From Endotrypanum monterogeii (lineage: Eukaryota > Euglenozoa > Kinetoplastea > Trypanosomatida > Trypanosomatidae), in contig CM007319.1 of assembly GCA_000333855.2 (NCBI GenBank), positions 854,653 to 918,652 on the forward strand: a stretch of 64,000 nucleotides of DNA, in the 5' to 3' direction. Below are positions 30,741-40,536 of this stretch, one piece after another. The translations under genes and the position numbers were made by a program. The notes beneath the pieces were generated by a model that saw only the letters and a program-made list of their open reading frames with translations, was not told the DNA's origin and made no database searches. How positions within the stretch are numbered: the first letter of the stretch is position 1; each line of letters begins with the position of its first letter.

Positions 30741-32720
30741 TACGTATTCCTCGTTTGTAGTGCCTCTTAGATCTTTCTGTCGAAATCCCTTATTTTTTTT
30801 TTTTTGTGTGTGTGTGTGTGTGTGTTTCGTCGTCGTCCCAGGGGCTTCACGCTGCGGACCTTCTCATTGGTGCGTTTCACATCGACCTCTTGACTATTGG
30901 CGGTGAAGGAAAAACTAGCGAATACGAAAGATGACTATGAACGATGGATCAGACAGAAAAGTGGACTTCAGCGGAAGAGGTGAGAAAAATCTCGCTCAGT
31001 CGATGATGCTAAATGAGCAACACGTGCTTGAGACGCACGGGTATTGATCCTCCTCCCCACACGGGAGAGATACTATGTACAATAGAAACGTCTACCACGA
31101 GTATTTTTAAATTTGTATTTTTTTTTCCTAATGCCTCAGCTGTACGTGGGGTGAGCCCGATGGTCCGCAGGAACACTTTTATGAGTATTCAACAAGTACC
31201 TATCTATCTATCTATATATGTATATATTATATATATATATGTGGTGCTCTGTGCATTCGACGTTTTGTTGGCGGAGGTGACAGAGGCAGAGTTTATGATT
31301 TTACTCTCCGGTATGGAATGAGCTCGTCTGTACACATTTGTATTTCGTGTTTGTATACTTCGGAGCAAGTTCTTTTCCTTCTACGATTCGATTATGTATC
31401 CGGAAGATGTGGCACCGTTTCTTGTGTAATTCTTTGATGCTGCATTTTTTTATGTGTGCTGTACAGAATGTGGAGGTCTTTCCTTAAGTCCCACCATCAC
31501 TCGATCTCCTTTAGGCGCTGAATAGGCAAAAGAAAAAAAGAAACCCAAGCTGCAACTTACACAAAAGAGATATTCATCATTCATGGAGAGAGAACATGAT
31601 CGATCGTACATGCGGATCACTGAAAAGGCGCACACCAGAGATCGTGGGAGTTGGGGGGGGGGCGGTGCACATACAAAGTCTCAGACACCCGCGCCTACAC
31701 AGCTACGGGCACATGGAGCAATAATACCTCCAGACATCGCCGAGCAGTTTCCAAGACCAGCAGTATTGTAGGAAGACGCATGGCACCGTGTGGATGACGC
31801 GTTCTAAAATTTTCTTTGTCCTCTTGGGCAAGAGATCATCTTCACATTAGCTGGCTTAGTCGTCTTTTTGCTGCAATGGTTAGAGAAAAAAGAGGGGATT
31901 AAGGGCCATCGAAGAGAAATGTCTGGTGGGGAATAAACCACTTTTTTTTTCCTGGAAAGCGTGTTTCCCGATAGTGGAATACTCGTCCACCCGTCTGAAC
32001 GCTCTCTCTTTAGATCCCCTTTTTTTTTTCTACGCCTGCGCATGTGCGTCACCGTCTCAATTAAGAAAAAAAAATGAATGCATCACATTTTTTTTTCGTT
32101 ACTCTTTTTCCCTCTTTAATCACTTACGCCTTCCTTCTCTCTCCCTCGTTTACTTTTTGGTGATATACAAGAATAATATTCCCCCAATACGCTGTGGATA
32201 CACACACACACACACACATACATACACCCACCAAAATCGTGGACAGCGCCCTCTAGTGAACGGAGCTGCTTATTCTGGACTGCTTCGTGTTATCCAAAAA
32301 AAAAAAGTTCTACATTTACCTCAAAACTGAAAATATTGTTACTGAACCCTCTGTTCCTCTCCAAGACACATATAGGGAAGCAGTTTTTAGTTGTATTTAG
32401 GGGAAAAAAATATATGTAAATATAAATATATATATATATTTATTTATTCATTTATTTGGCGTCTCAGATAGGGAAAGGGTATGATGGTGTAAGGCTCCCG
32501 CGTACTGGATTGTGTTCCTTTGTTTTGCCTTCTTTCTTTCCAAGGCATTTCCCAACCTTAACTGCTCATCTTTCTCTTGTACTTTGTCACAGACAGTAGG
32601 CACCTGCGAGTGTGTGCCCCAGCGTCTGCGATTCAACTTGCGTAACCATCGTTTCACCGTCCGCTGCTTGTATCACTTTAATTTTTTTTCTTCACTGCCA
32701 TCATTTACGATTTCATCTGC

Positions 32721-32723
<3 letters not shown>

Positions 32724-32758
<35 letters not shown>
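32724..32758 (+). repeat. (AT)n microsatellite
   Basis: About 17 AT units. Confidence 0.95.
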
Positions 32759-32763
<5 letters not shown>

Positions 32764-32816
32764 CATGCGTGATTTTAAAAAGAACACGTAGTCGAATTCT
32801 TATTTTCAGCCATTCT

Positions 32817-32847
32817 TGTGGTGTGTGTGTGTGTGTGTGTGTGTGTT
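32817..32847 (+). repeat. (GT)n microsatellite
   Basis: About 15 GT units. Confidence 0.95.
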
Positions 32848-33188
32848 AGTGGGTGAGTGGCAGGTGGGGCACTTATCAGCATTTAGAAGCAGTACCACGG
32901 ACGAGGGTAGAGTGTAAACACAATTTTTTTTCAGTTTTATTCTTGTTTCTCTACCCTCGGCGTGTGACCTTTGTCGTAGCTTTCTGTACTCTGGTGCTGT
33001 TCGGCGTTCGGCTTGTATCTTTTAATCTCGCTGCTGAGCGACACCGAGGGGGCACGACGATACAAATATAAATATATATATATATATAAACGGGGGAGGG
33101 CTAGTTATAGCAATCATTTTTCGTTTTGTCGGATTGTAACTTCACTTCCTCCGAAGTGAACACACACGGAAGCTCACACCCAGACAGT

Positions 33189-36080
33189 ATGTCTCATGAT
33201 AATCAACACCAGCTCTGTCGCGACTCAAGAGGACATCAAGGTCCAGAATTTACCCTCGGCACTGATTTGTCGTGCTCTCAGTCGGAAGAAACGTCGTCGC
33301 TCTTACCAACACATCTCATCTCTGACTCGACCTATATCCCCTCCTCGCGAAATCCAAGACAGCATGGTGACCCAGTGGTTTCAAAAACGTGCCACCTACT
33401 CGCCAAAACGTCCAACATGCGTTCGTGTGCGCAACGCGGCTACCCGTCATCGAGCGGTGCCACTGCCGCTGCAATCGAAACCACCGCGGCGGCATCTGCA
33501 TTTTCCACCTTGCAGGGGTATCACACACAACGGGCAGCCCCGAGGGACTTGGATGGCCAGATCGCCTCCAACGGAAATGGATCTTGGAGCTACGACTGTG
33601 AATCCCTCGGTGTCACGCCCGACAAAACGTTTGATTCCACAACGTTATCGGTACCCGCCACGGGAGCCGTCTCCAGAAAAAATTATGAACTACCTGAGTA
33701 CGTCGTTGCTGGTTCATCAGTTGTGGCGCAAACCGCCAATCCTCACCTTGGTGCTCATGTGCGTACAGACAGCTCATCGGCAAAGAGACAACCCGTGAGC
33801 GACTCAGTCTCGACTACGCACGACTCCAAGACCTCTGCAGCAAGGGGTGTGGTCACTGCCCCAAGTCTGTCGATTCAAACGCCCATGAACAGGTCCAGGC
33901 CGATGGCTGGAATAGAGTCGAGTGGGCTCGGGGAAGCTGTGGGGCTGACTTCATCCGTCAGTCAAACGCGTGGTTCTAAGTTTGCCCGTGTTGTACCTGC
34001 GCCAAGTGAAGGAAGCCATCCTAGCGCCTCGTCATCTTTTGTTGCGACACAAAAAAAACCGATTCTGTCCTCGTCTGGGCATCTGAACAGTGTTTCCGGC
34101 CGGCGGTACCCATCTAGCATACCTGCTGCGAACTCCATTCACCCTCCGACTTTCTCTCAACAGTCACACAAAGTAATGTCTCCGAAAGTGCGCCACGAAG
34201 GCTGCCCAAGTGGTGCGTTGGCACCCTTTCAGTTGTCTCCTCCGCAAAGCATCAAAGCATCGACTGCTACTCTCACAACACCCACGGTCGAGGTGGCAAA
34301 GAGCTCTGGGGAGCTGGTCACAGCCGGTCGACGGTCCAGACTGACTCCAATGATGCCAGTGTCAGGCCTTCGCAATGGATCGACCCCGCCAGCTCGATTT
34401 CTTCCTTTTCTGAACGGGTCCTCAATGCAGTCACGAGCTGCAGCGCCAGTGATTACAAAGAGCGATAGCGTGGAAAGTATTGTGACTGTATCAGATGAAG
34501 ACCCTGCATCTTCAGGTGCACTGCGCCCTCAGCGGCATCCCCGACCACCGCGGCAGCCTGGACCTTTTTTGACTGTCAAAGGATCATTTTCGTCGTCCGC
34601 GTTGTGTGAACGTAGCGCATCCTCTGCTGCGCCAGTGGAGTCGCTCTCCGTAATTCTACTCAACCCCGCTCCCATCCCGTTGCAAAATTTCGGTGCGACA
34701 TGTTATCTCAACTCTATCGTTCAATGCCTTCTGTGTACCCCTGGCTTTCTACACGCGCTAGAAAGGGACCGTCAGCGCATTGTGCACGAGGGTGAGGAAA
34801 ATCGTAGCTCTTCGTCGAGACAATCTCCGGTTAACAACGACCACCAGCACAGTTGTGATGGGCGCAAGGTTCCGGCGACCTCTTCGCTGATCGAATTGGG
34901 CACTGTACACCCAGTGTCCACCATCTCTGTTTCGAAGTTGCTGCTCAGCCTCAAGGTGGCTTGTGCAGAGTATAACGATGAGTTCTCATCTAATGGGCAG
35001 AACGATGCACATGAGTTTTTCATTACTCTTTTGGGGGTGATCGATAGGGAGGTGTGCCGCAGCAAGCCGGAGAGCTACGAGGTTTTCAAAGATCTCGAGA
35101 ATGAAAAAAAAAGCGACGCCTACGCGAGATGGGTTAACCGGCTTCGCCAGGAGAACAACTCCAGTGTTTACGACTTTTTCGGGGGCATCACTGGCTGCAC
35201 AATCAAGTGCGCGAGCTGCAACCTCATTTCGTACCGCTTTGAGGCCCTTCTGGACATATCGCTGCCCGTGAAGTACCGTAGCCGCGCCAACTGCGGCAAG
35301 GCCGCCATCGTCTCATCTGTTGGCGCAGCTGGCAAAGCAATCGAGACTGAGTGCGTCGCCTCGGTGGATGAGCTGCTGCGGGATCTCTTCATGAGTGAGC
35401 GTGGGGAGTTCCTGAGTGGTCCGATGCAGGTGAAATGCGATCGATGCAATATGTTACGAGACAAAACCATTTGGTCCACGATGGAGCAGTGGCCGCCCAT
35501 TTTGGTACTTCACCTCAAGCGCTTCGACAACGCCGGAGTCAAGAATGGCGCTGCGGTTGTGTTTCCCTGTACTTTCGGCCCCTGCGGGCAGGTGACGTAT
35601 GAGCTGTACGCTGTCTGCTGCCACCGCGGGACGTCTTCTTTCGGACACTACACGTCGTACACATATGTACCGAACGAGGATGGGACAGCCGCATCGCGCA
35701 ACAAAGCTGTTTCCCTCTCTCAAATTTCAGATCAGCCTGAAGCGTCCGTAAAGGACACGAGCATGGCTCGTTTGAATGGTTTTGACGGGTACGCTCGCCA
35801 TGGTCGAAGCGAGAGTGGCACTCTTTCCAATAATACGTCAAGAGCGAATGGCCGCCGTCTTACGCCAGCGAATGGGGGTTGCAACCATAGTGAGCGCGAC
35901 ACATTCAAGGAAATGACTCGGGTGGCACCCGTGGGAAAGAAGGCAAGGGCTGGTAAGTGGTACCTTTGTAATGACCAGACTATCACGGAGGTGACGGCGG
36001 CAGACGTGCTCTCGAAGACGAAAGAGGTGTACCTTCTCTTCTATCGGCGTATAGACGACAGCTTCAAAACAACATTCTGA
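33189..36080 (+). CDS. Ubiquitin carboxyl-terminal hydrolase (USP, peptidase C19)
   Basis: The first in-frame ATG is 33189, giving 963 residues; 21 further codons upstream are open but lack ATG. The C-terminal half is a USP domain (about 495-960). The Cys box NFGATCYLNSIVQCLL has catalytic C505. The His box CHRGTSSFGHYTSYTY has H820, and WYLCNDQTIT supplies the third residue region at N928/D929. Zinc-binding pairs are C674-x2-C677 and C750-x2-C753, followed by PPILVLHLKRFD. About 95 residues between the two halves of the His box are an insertion of low complexity. The N-terminal ~480 residues are Ser/Thr/Pro-rich and probably disordered, likely for regulation or targeting. The enzyme should cleave ubiquitin from proteins; its substrates cannot be told. 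All catalytic residues are present. Confidence 0.92.
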   Translation: MSHDNQHQLCRDSRGHQGPEFTLGTDLSCSQSEETSSLLPTHLISDSTYIPSSRNPRQHGDPVVSKTCHLLAKTSNMRSCAQRGYPSSSGATAAAIETTAAASAFSTLQGYHTQRAAPRDLDGQIASNGNGSWSYDCESLGVTPDKTFDSTTLSVPATGAVSRKNYELPEYVVAGSSVVAQTANPHLGAHVRTDSSSAKRQPVSDSVSTTHDSKTSAARGVVTAPSLSIQTPMNRSRPMAGIESSGLGEAVGLTSSVSQTRGSKFARVVPAPSEGSHPSASSSFVATQKKPILSSSGHLNSVSGRRYPSSIPAANSIHPPTFSQQSHKVMSPKVRHEGCPSGALAPFQLSPPQSIKASTATLTTPTVEVAKSSGELVTAGRRSRLTPMMPVSGLRNGSTPPARFLPFLNGSSMQSRAAAPVITKSDSVESIVTVSDEDPASSGALRPQRHPRPPRQPGPFLTVKGSFSSSALCERSASSAAPVESLSVILLNPAPIPLQNFGATCYLNSIVQCLLCTPGFLHALERDRQRIVHEGEENRSSSSRQSPVNNDHQHSCDGRKVPATSSLIELGTVHPVSTISVSKLLLSLKVACAEYNDEFSSNGQNDAHEFFITLLGVIDREVCRSKPESYEVFKDLENEKKSDAYARWVNRLRQENNSSVYDFFGGITGCTIKCASCNLISYRFEALLDISLPVKYRSRANCGKAAIVSSVGAAGKAIETECVASVDELLRDLFMSERGEFLSGPMQVKCDRCNMLRDKTIWSTMEQWPPILVLHLKRFDNAGVKNGAAVVFPCTFGPCGQVTYELYAVCCHRGTSSFGHYTSYTYVPNEDGTAASRNKAVSLSQISDQPEASVKDTSMARLNGFDGYARHGRSESGTLSNNTSRANGRRLTPANGGCNHSERDTFKEMTRVAPVGKKARAGKWYLCNDQTITEVTAADVLSKTKEVYLLFYRRIDDSFKTTF

Positions 36081-36502
36081 GAGTCACCACACGAAGGGTG
36101 ACAACTGGTTGGCCTTTGGTTTGTCTTCTTTCCTTCCTCGCCCCCGGTCCGATGCCTTCTGACACGTCAAGGGTTTCACTGCACCATATCTTCTGCGCTG
36201 GTAGGCGTTATCGAAACTAGGTAATGCGCATGGACCTACAGCGGAGCTCGGGTGTTGCATTTCCCCTCTTGGGGGGAGACAGAAACACGTATCCTTTCAT
36301 CGGATTTGATGGAAATTTCTCCGTTTGGGTGGGAAGGTCCCCCCCCCGTGGTCGTCGCATGCCGTACACACATACGATCATCTCAACACCTTCGCAGAGC
36401 CATGTCCAACCCTATGGGGGATATCACAGAGAAATGAGCGCACATGTACAGTGGAGACAATCTCTGCTCAATGCAGTGAATTAACTGCGAGGGGATCACC
36501 AA
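36081..36502 (+). other. Spacer between USP gene and repeat A3
   Basis: Presumed USP 3' UTR. An 86-codon ATG frame (36224-36481) crosses a C-run and has no recognisable feature, so I do not call it a gene. No other feature seen. Confidence 0.6.
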
Positions 36503-36882
36503 TACTAGGTCCTCCTTCCCTCCCTCCCTCCCTCCCCGTTTTGCGAGGGTGAGTCGGGTGGGCGTAGAGGGCAGTCCGTCGCCCAGCCACACACTCCCAA
36601 TCTTGCTCCTCGTGTACCGACATGCTCGTGGCTGTGAGGCGAGCGCGAAGACGCACACCGTGGTGTCACACGCATTTGCACGTGGAAAGTCTCCGCATCA
36701 CCCCATGGAATGCGACAACTCGGGGGGGGTGATGAGGGGTGGTGGTGGTCGGGACACGCACTACTGCCTGTCACATCGGCGCGTCCGCGAGAGCCCCCCA
36801 GCCACTGCGGTCTGGGAAGGCCCTCGTGGATTGCGGCCCATCTGCAGCTGGGCTCTCGAGCCCTCTCGAGTCCAACAGGCGC
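36503..36882 (+). mobile_element. Interspersed repeat A, diverged partial copy A3
   Basis: Matches 20335-20706 of copy A1 in the same orientation with scattered substitutions (for example GTAGAGG for GTTGAGG, ATCACCCC for ACCACCCC) and shorter G-runs. It ends at CCAACAGGCGC, where A1 continues but this copy does not. At the left a CTCC/CTTC expansion (about 36511-36537) replaces the A1 sequence, and weak similarity (GATCACC..TACTAG against GGTCACC..GACTAG) suggests the homology starts slightly further upstream. This is an older, truncated member of family A. Boundaries are approximate. Confidence 0.78.
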
Positions 36883-37003
36883 AGACGAGGACAATGGCTG
36901 TCGGCTACATGTCCTGGGCTAACGGCAAGGGTGTTATTGAGTTGGCGATATGTATCAAAAACCGATGCGAGACAATGGCAACTGGGTGGTGACTGATTCT
37001 CCA

Positions 37004-37031
37004 AATATATATATATATATATGTATATATG
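37004..37031 (+). repeat. (AT)n microsatellite
   Basis: About 13 AT units with one G interruption. Confidence 0.93.
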
Positions 37032-37473
37032 TGAATGAGGACCTTGTGTGCAGTAATGGATCTTCACGTGAGGTCTGCGCCATAAAATTCGTGTGTGAGA
37101 AAGTCTCTTGGGTAATTTGTTTCAAATATTCCGTGTAGTTTGATATAGTTCTGGGCCGGTTTTCCTGTTTACGGGGGCGTTTTGGGGGTGTGAGATTGAC
37201 TTTAGTCGATGCCCACTGCCTTTCACTGCGACTACTGTCCTGAAGAACAACGGTTGAGGTGTCGTAGGGCAAACGGGCGGAACTGTAAATCAGCTCGCTT
37301 GTTGATTTTCTGTTTTTTTTTTTTTCAGAGCAAGATGGGATTCACAAAGCTTGTGCAACCCTCTTTAAAAACTTTAAAAACGAATTGCTTTTCTGCTTTT
37401 GCTTCACTCTGATCTGTGGAACTTTCCCTTCTCGAAAATTTTCTTATGGCGGTAGTGGTGCACTGAGATAAAG

Positions 37474-37474
37474 C

Positions 37475-37504
<30 letters not shown>
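37474..37504 (+). repeat. (TG)n microsatellite
   Basis: About 15 TG units. Confidence 0.95.
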
Positions 37505-37507
<3 letters not shown>

Positions 37508-38261
37508 ATTAACGTGCAGTTTCACGTAGGTTATTTTTGTGAGGAGTGTGGAAGCATGTTATGGAAGTTGTAGGTGTTTTACTCAACGACGAGCCGAACA
37601 GTCAACGTTTTTCTTTTCTCGGTGTAGTGCTCTCTTGTTATGTTTCACATACCACGCCGTCATGTCCCCTTGATATCATTATTCGTAGTGGGAAGGAGGT
37701 GAAGTGAAGCGACAGCTCGTTTTCGGCTTCTTATTTCCCTGAAGTTTAAAATTTTTTTTTTTGTACAGCTCACCTCGTCTTTTTTTCTTTTTTTTTTTGC
37801 TCTTGTTTGAGAGTCAACAACAATAGCAAGACTGTACTGATCCGTGCTTTGTCATTTTTTAAATTTTCACTAGCTACTGATAGGGCGTGGATAGGCGCAA
37901 TGAGCGGCATGTTCACCGGTTACCCTTCTCATAAATCTACTCTCACCGCTTTCCTTTTCCATTTTCCCCGCTCATGGGAGACATGTGTACGCCCGGTTGG
38001 CACACGGTGCCACTCATCTACTTTCATGTTCTCCAGCTGCATAGTATCGATGTTCCCCATCTTTTAGTTGCTTTTTTTTTTTTTTTACCGAGAAAGAAAA
38101 AAAGAAATAAATAAATATATTTGTACTGCTATATTGCGCTCCGCATTTCTCTTCTTCATATATATTTTTTACCCCCCTTTTTTCCCGTTTGCTTGTTGAC
38201 GCTGTTTAATTTTCTTTGGTGATTTCTTGTTTTCTGATCTTTCGCACATTAGATGAGTTAT

Positions 38262-38736
38262 GGGGTGGGGGAGTGGTGGGCTGAGCTGTCACTCCCATCC
38301 TCCACCCACCAGCTCTTACAACGCCTGCCCCCTGGAGGTGGGAGCGCCGCGCGTCTGCGATCTAGCAAAGCGGGGGCCGGTTCATGGCCACGACCGCCGG
38401 CACTGAATGCCCCCAATCGACGGAGCGTTGGATTCGCTGGTGGCAGCGAGTGCGTCAGCACCAGCCCTACGATGGGCCACGTAGCAGCGTAACTCGAGCG
38501 AGCCACACCCCGTGGCCACCCACCTCTGCTGGGAGAGCGTGGGGCATCCTGAAGAATTTCTCTGGCGGAGGCAGGCGCAGGAAAGGCTGCTGCTAGGCAC
38601 TCTGCGCGGCGTGACTGAGTAGGGCGCGGGACGGAGACGGTTCCCCAACGACTCGGTCGGCTGTGCGATACGGAGTCTCCCACCGCTGTCATGCACCACG
38701 CGATGGCGCTGCAACACGTCAGTAGTACTTGTGCGT
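38262..38736 (-). mobile_element. Interspersed repeat B, copy B2 (475 bp, inverted)
   Basis: The reverse complement of 16694-17168, with the same length and two visible substitutions. It starts at GGGGTGGGGGAGTGG and ends at GTCAGTAGTACTTGTGCGT on the + strand. The flanking sequences do not match those of B1. The pair B1/B2 forms a 475-bp inverted repeat spaced by about 21 kb, containing PPP4R3-downstream DNA, SPT4, the LRR-WD40 gene and the USP gene. Confidence 0.8.
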
Positions 38737-38855
38737 CTGAGAATACTTTCTATTCAGGTCTATTTATTTTTTTATTATTCTGGCGGGTCATGTGATTTGT
38801 ATTGTTTGGATATTTGTGTATAGATGTGTGTGTGTATTTCTAGAAAAAAAAACAA

Positions 38856-38858
38856 TAC

Positions 38859-38889
<31 letters not shown>

Positions 38890-38890
38890 T
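38856..38890 (+). repeat. (AT)n microsatellite
   Basis: ATACATATACAT leading into about 13 AT units. Confidence 0.93.
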
Positions 38891-38979
38891 GGATGTTTTT
38901 GTACGTGTCTATCTCTGCTTCTGTAGGCATGTGGCGCGGTGGCATGGTTGCAACCAGCGCCTTACTCTGCCGGTATTAA

Positions 38980-39330
38980 ATGATGACTATAAGGAGAGTA
39001 CTAAGGTTTAGTGTATTTGTAAGCCAATCTCCTTGTTCTGAGTCCACTCATCCGCTACTGGTGTTTGGCTCACACCTTAGAGGAACGCACCGCGCGCCGG
39101 GGGTGTTTGCCTTTCTGAAACCATGCAAGTGTGTTGGGTCAGGGCTGTTGCGACTGTGTTTTTTGTCCACGAGGGTGTATATCCCTGATTCTACCTGTTT
39201 TTCTTTCGGGTTGTGTGCACCTGTGGGAGAATGCCTCAAGTATATTGCCAGCCAGAGACGCTATACATCGATGCTTTTGCTCAGAACTGCAGCTGCGTCC
39301 GGGACGAGGTCTGACGGAGGTCGGATCTGA
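38980..39330 (+). CDS. Weak candidate: 116-residue hypothetical ORF
   Basis: ATG-ATG start at 38980, stop at 39328-39330. Composition is mixed rather than homopolymeric (for example FAFLKPCKCVGSGLLRLCF in the middle, ending TRSDGGRI). No domain is recognised. There is no clear poly-pyrimidine tract just upstream; the nearest simple repeat is the AT tract at 38856-38890. It may be chance. Confidence 0.2.
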   Translation: MMTIRRVLRFSVFVSQSPCSESTHPLLVFGSHLRGTHRAPGVFAFLKPCKCVGSGLLRLCFLSTRVYIPDSTCFSFGLCAPVGECLKYIASQRRYTSMLLLRTAAASGTRSDGGRI

Positions 39331-39820
39331 CGTCTATTGGGATGAACAGACCAACAAAAAAAAACAAGGACATACGATTAAGGACATCTTGTAAAAAAAA
39401 GAAAAGACAGTTTTTTGCTTTGTTTCTTCTCATACCCCACCCAATCTGCGTGCGTGGCCGCCTCGCAGGATTTTACTGTGTGTCACAGGCCCACTCTCGC
39501 AGCACGAGGCTTCCTGTTGTGTTGGGAAGTTCTGTGTTGGTGGGAGTGTATTATATTTCGATGGAGAGGTATCCTTGTGAAACATTCGTGGAGTTTTGCC
39601 GTTTCCAGAAGCGACTATCCTTCTCTTGTCGGACAGAGGGCTGTGCGGGGTGATGACAATTTTTTGTTGTTGTTGTTGACGGCACTGCTTTCATCTGTGT
39701 GGCTGTCATGGTTCTCCGCTGACTCATAGTTGCATTATGCTTACCTGACGCCTTTACCAGACGAGCACCGTTTTTTTTTTTTTTCTTCCTCGTTAATGTC
39801 AAGTTGTCCGTCATCTCATA

Positions 39821-39900
39821 GACATACACACATACACCTATATAGATATAGATATATATATATATGTATAATATATATGGATAATATATATGGATAGATA
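39821..39900 (+). repeat. ACATA/TATA/GATA-rich block
   Basis: An 80-nt stretch of ACAC/ATAC units, TATAGATA units and two copies of ATATATATGGATA; low-complexity and partly self-complementary. Confidence 0.85.
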
Positions 39901-40263
39901 TTTCACCCTCTGGAGCCCCTCTGCGCGTGCGTTTCACTCTTCCGCTCTTCACCTTATTATTGTCGCTGTCTCGAACCTCACCTCCTGGACTCTCGTGTAG
40001 CTCAATCAAATCATATTGCATATACATTCTGCTTCGACTCTGCACACTTCAACTGCCGGATATCTTTTTTTTTTTTTTTTTGGTTGTGCCGCTGCATTCT
40101 CCTTAGAGCACACATAGTAGCCTTTTTTTTTCATCTTGTTGATGGAAAAAAAAAATATCAGCAGCATCATCGTCTTCCTCAGTAGCACCTTAACAACAAC
40201 AACAAAGATAGCGGATCTTTTGAGATCAAAAACGATACGTCAAAAACCGCACGCGCTACACGC

Positions 40264-40299
40264 CCTTTCTTCCCCCCCTCCTCCCTTGTTCCACCCTAG
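40264..40299 (+). promoter_or_regulatory. Putative trans-splice acceptor of the sorting nexin gene
   Basis: A nearly pure C/T block (CTTTCTTCCCCCCCTCCTCCC...) ends in CCACCCTAG, with AG at 40298-40299. The ATG at 40537 is about 240 nt downstream. Confidence 0.5.
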
Positions 40300-40536
40300 T
40301 GTAGTGCCACCCTTTCTACAAGAGACCTGATTCTGAAGTCACAGAGCTCCGGCACTGCCATCCAGCGTCGTCATCGTCTCCAGTCCCCTTGCTCGTGCGG
40401 TGCGAGGTGGAGGAGCCTGAAAGGCGGAAGGAGTCTGTGGAGGCAAGTGAGCAAAAGAAGAGGGGTGTGCTGGTTCCTGTGATTCATAGGAGATTTACAA
40501 CGAATAGCGACAAAAGCGATAGGGACAGCCGTCGAT

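Larger units (their letters stand above)
30400..33188 (+). other. Intergenic spacer, LRR-WD40 gene to USP gene
   Basis: AT-rich and simple-repeat-rich: TA/CA composite (30676-30740), (TG)n (about 30805-30825), a TATC/TA block (about 31199-31240), a CA tract (about 32201-32218), TA/TTTA (about 32409-32458), (AT)n (32724-32758), (GT)n (32817-32847) and (AT)n near 33068-33088. A G-run lies near 31650-31660. No credible protein gene. The open frame of the USP gene extends upstream to 33126 without an ATG. Confidence 0.75.
36883..38261 (+). other. Spacer between repeats A3 and B2
   Basis: AT-rich DNA with (AT)n (about 37004-37031), (TG)n (about 37474-37504), and several T-runs (37312-37325, 37750-37761, 37788-37799, 38070-38086). 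No credible gene. Confidence 0.75.
38737..40536 (+). other. Spacer between repeat B2 and sorting nexin gene
   Basis: Contains (AT)n (about 38856-38890), a CATA/TATA/GATA block (39821-39900), T-runs near 39771-39784 and 40066-40081, and the presumed acceptor of the next gene (40264-40299). A 116-codon ATG frame at 38980-39330 has mixed composition but no domain and no upstream poly-pyrimidine signal, so it is only a weak candidate. Confidence 0.65.

Noticed and set aside
36224..36484. 86-codon ATG ORF downstream of the USP gene
   Set aside because: Crosses a C-run, no domain and no poly-pyrimidine acceptor directly upstream; probably USP 3' UTR.
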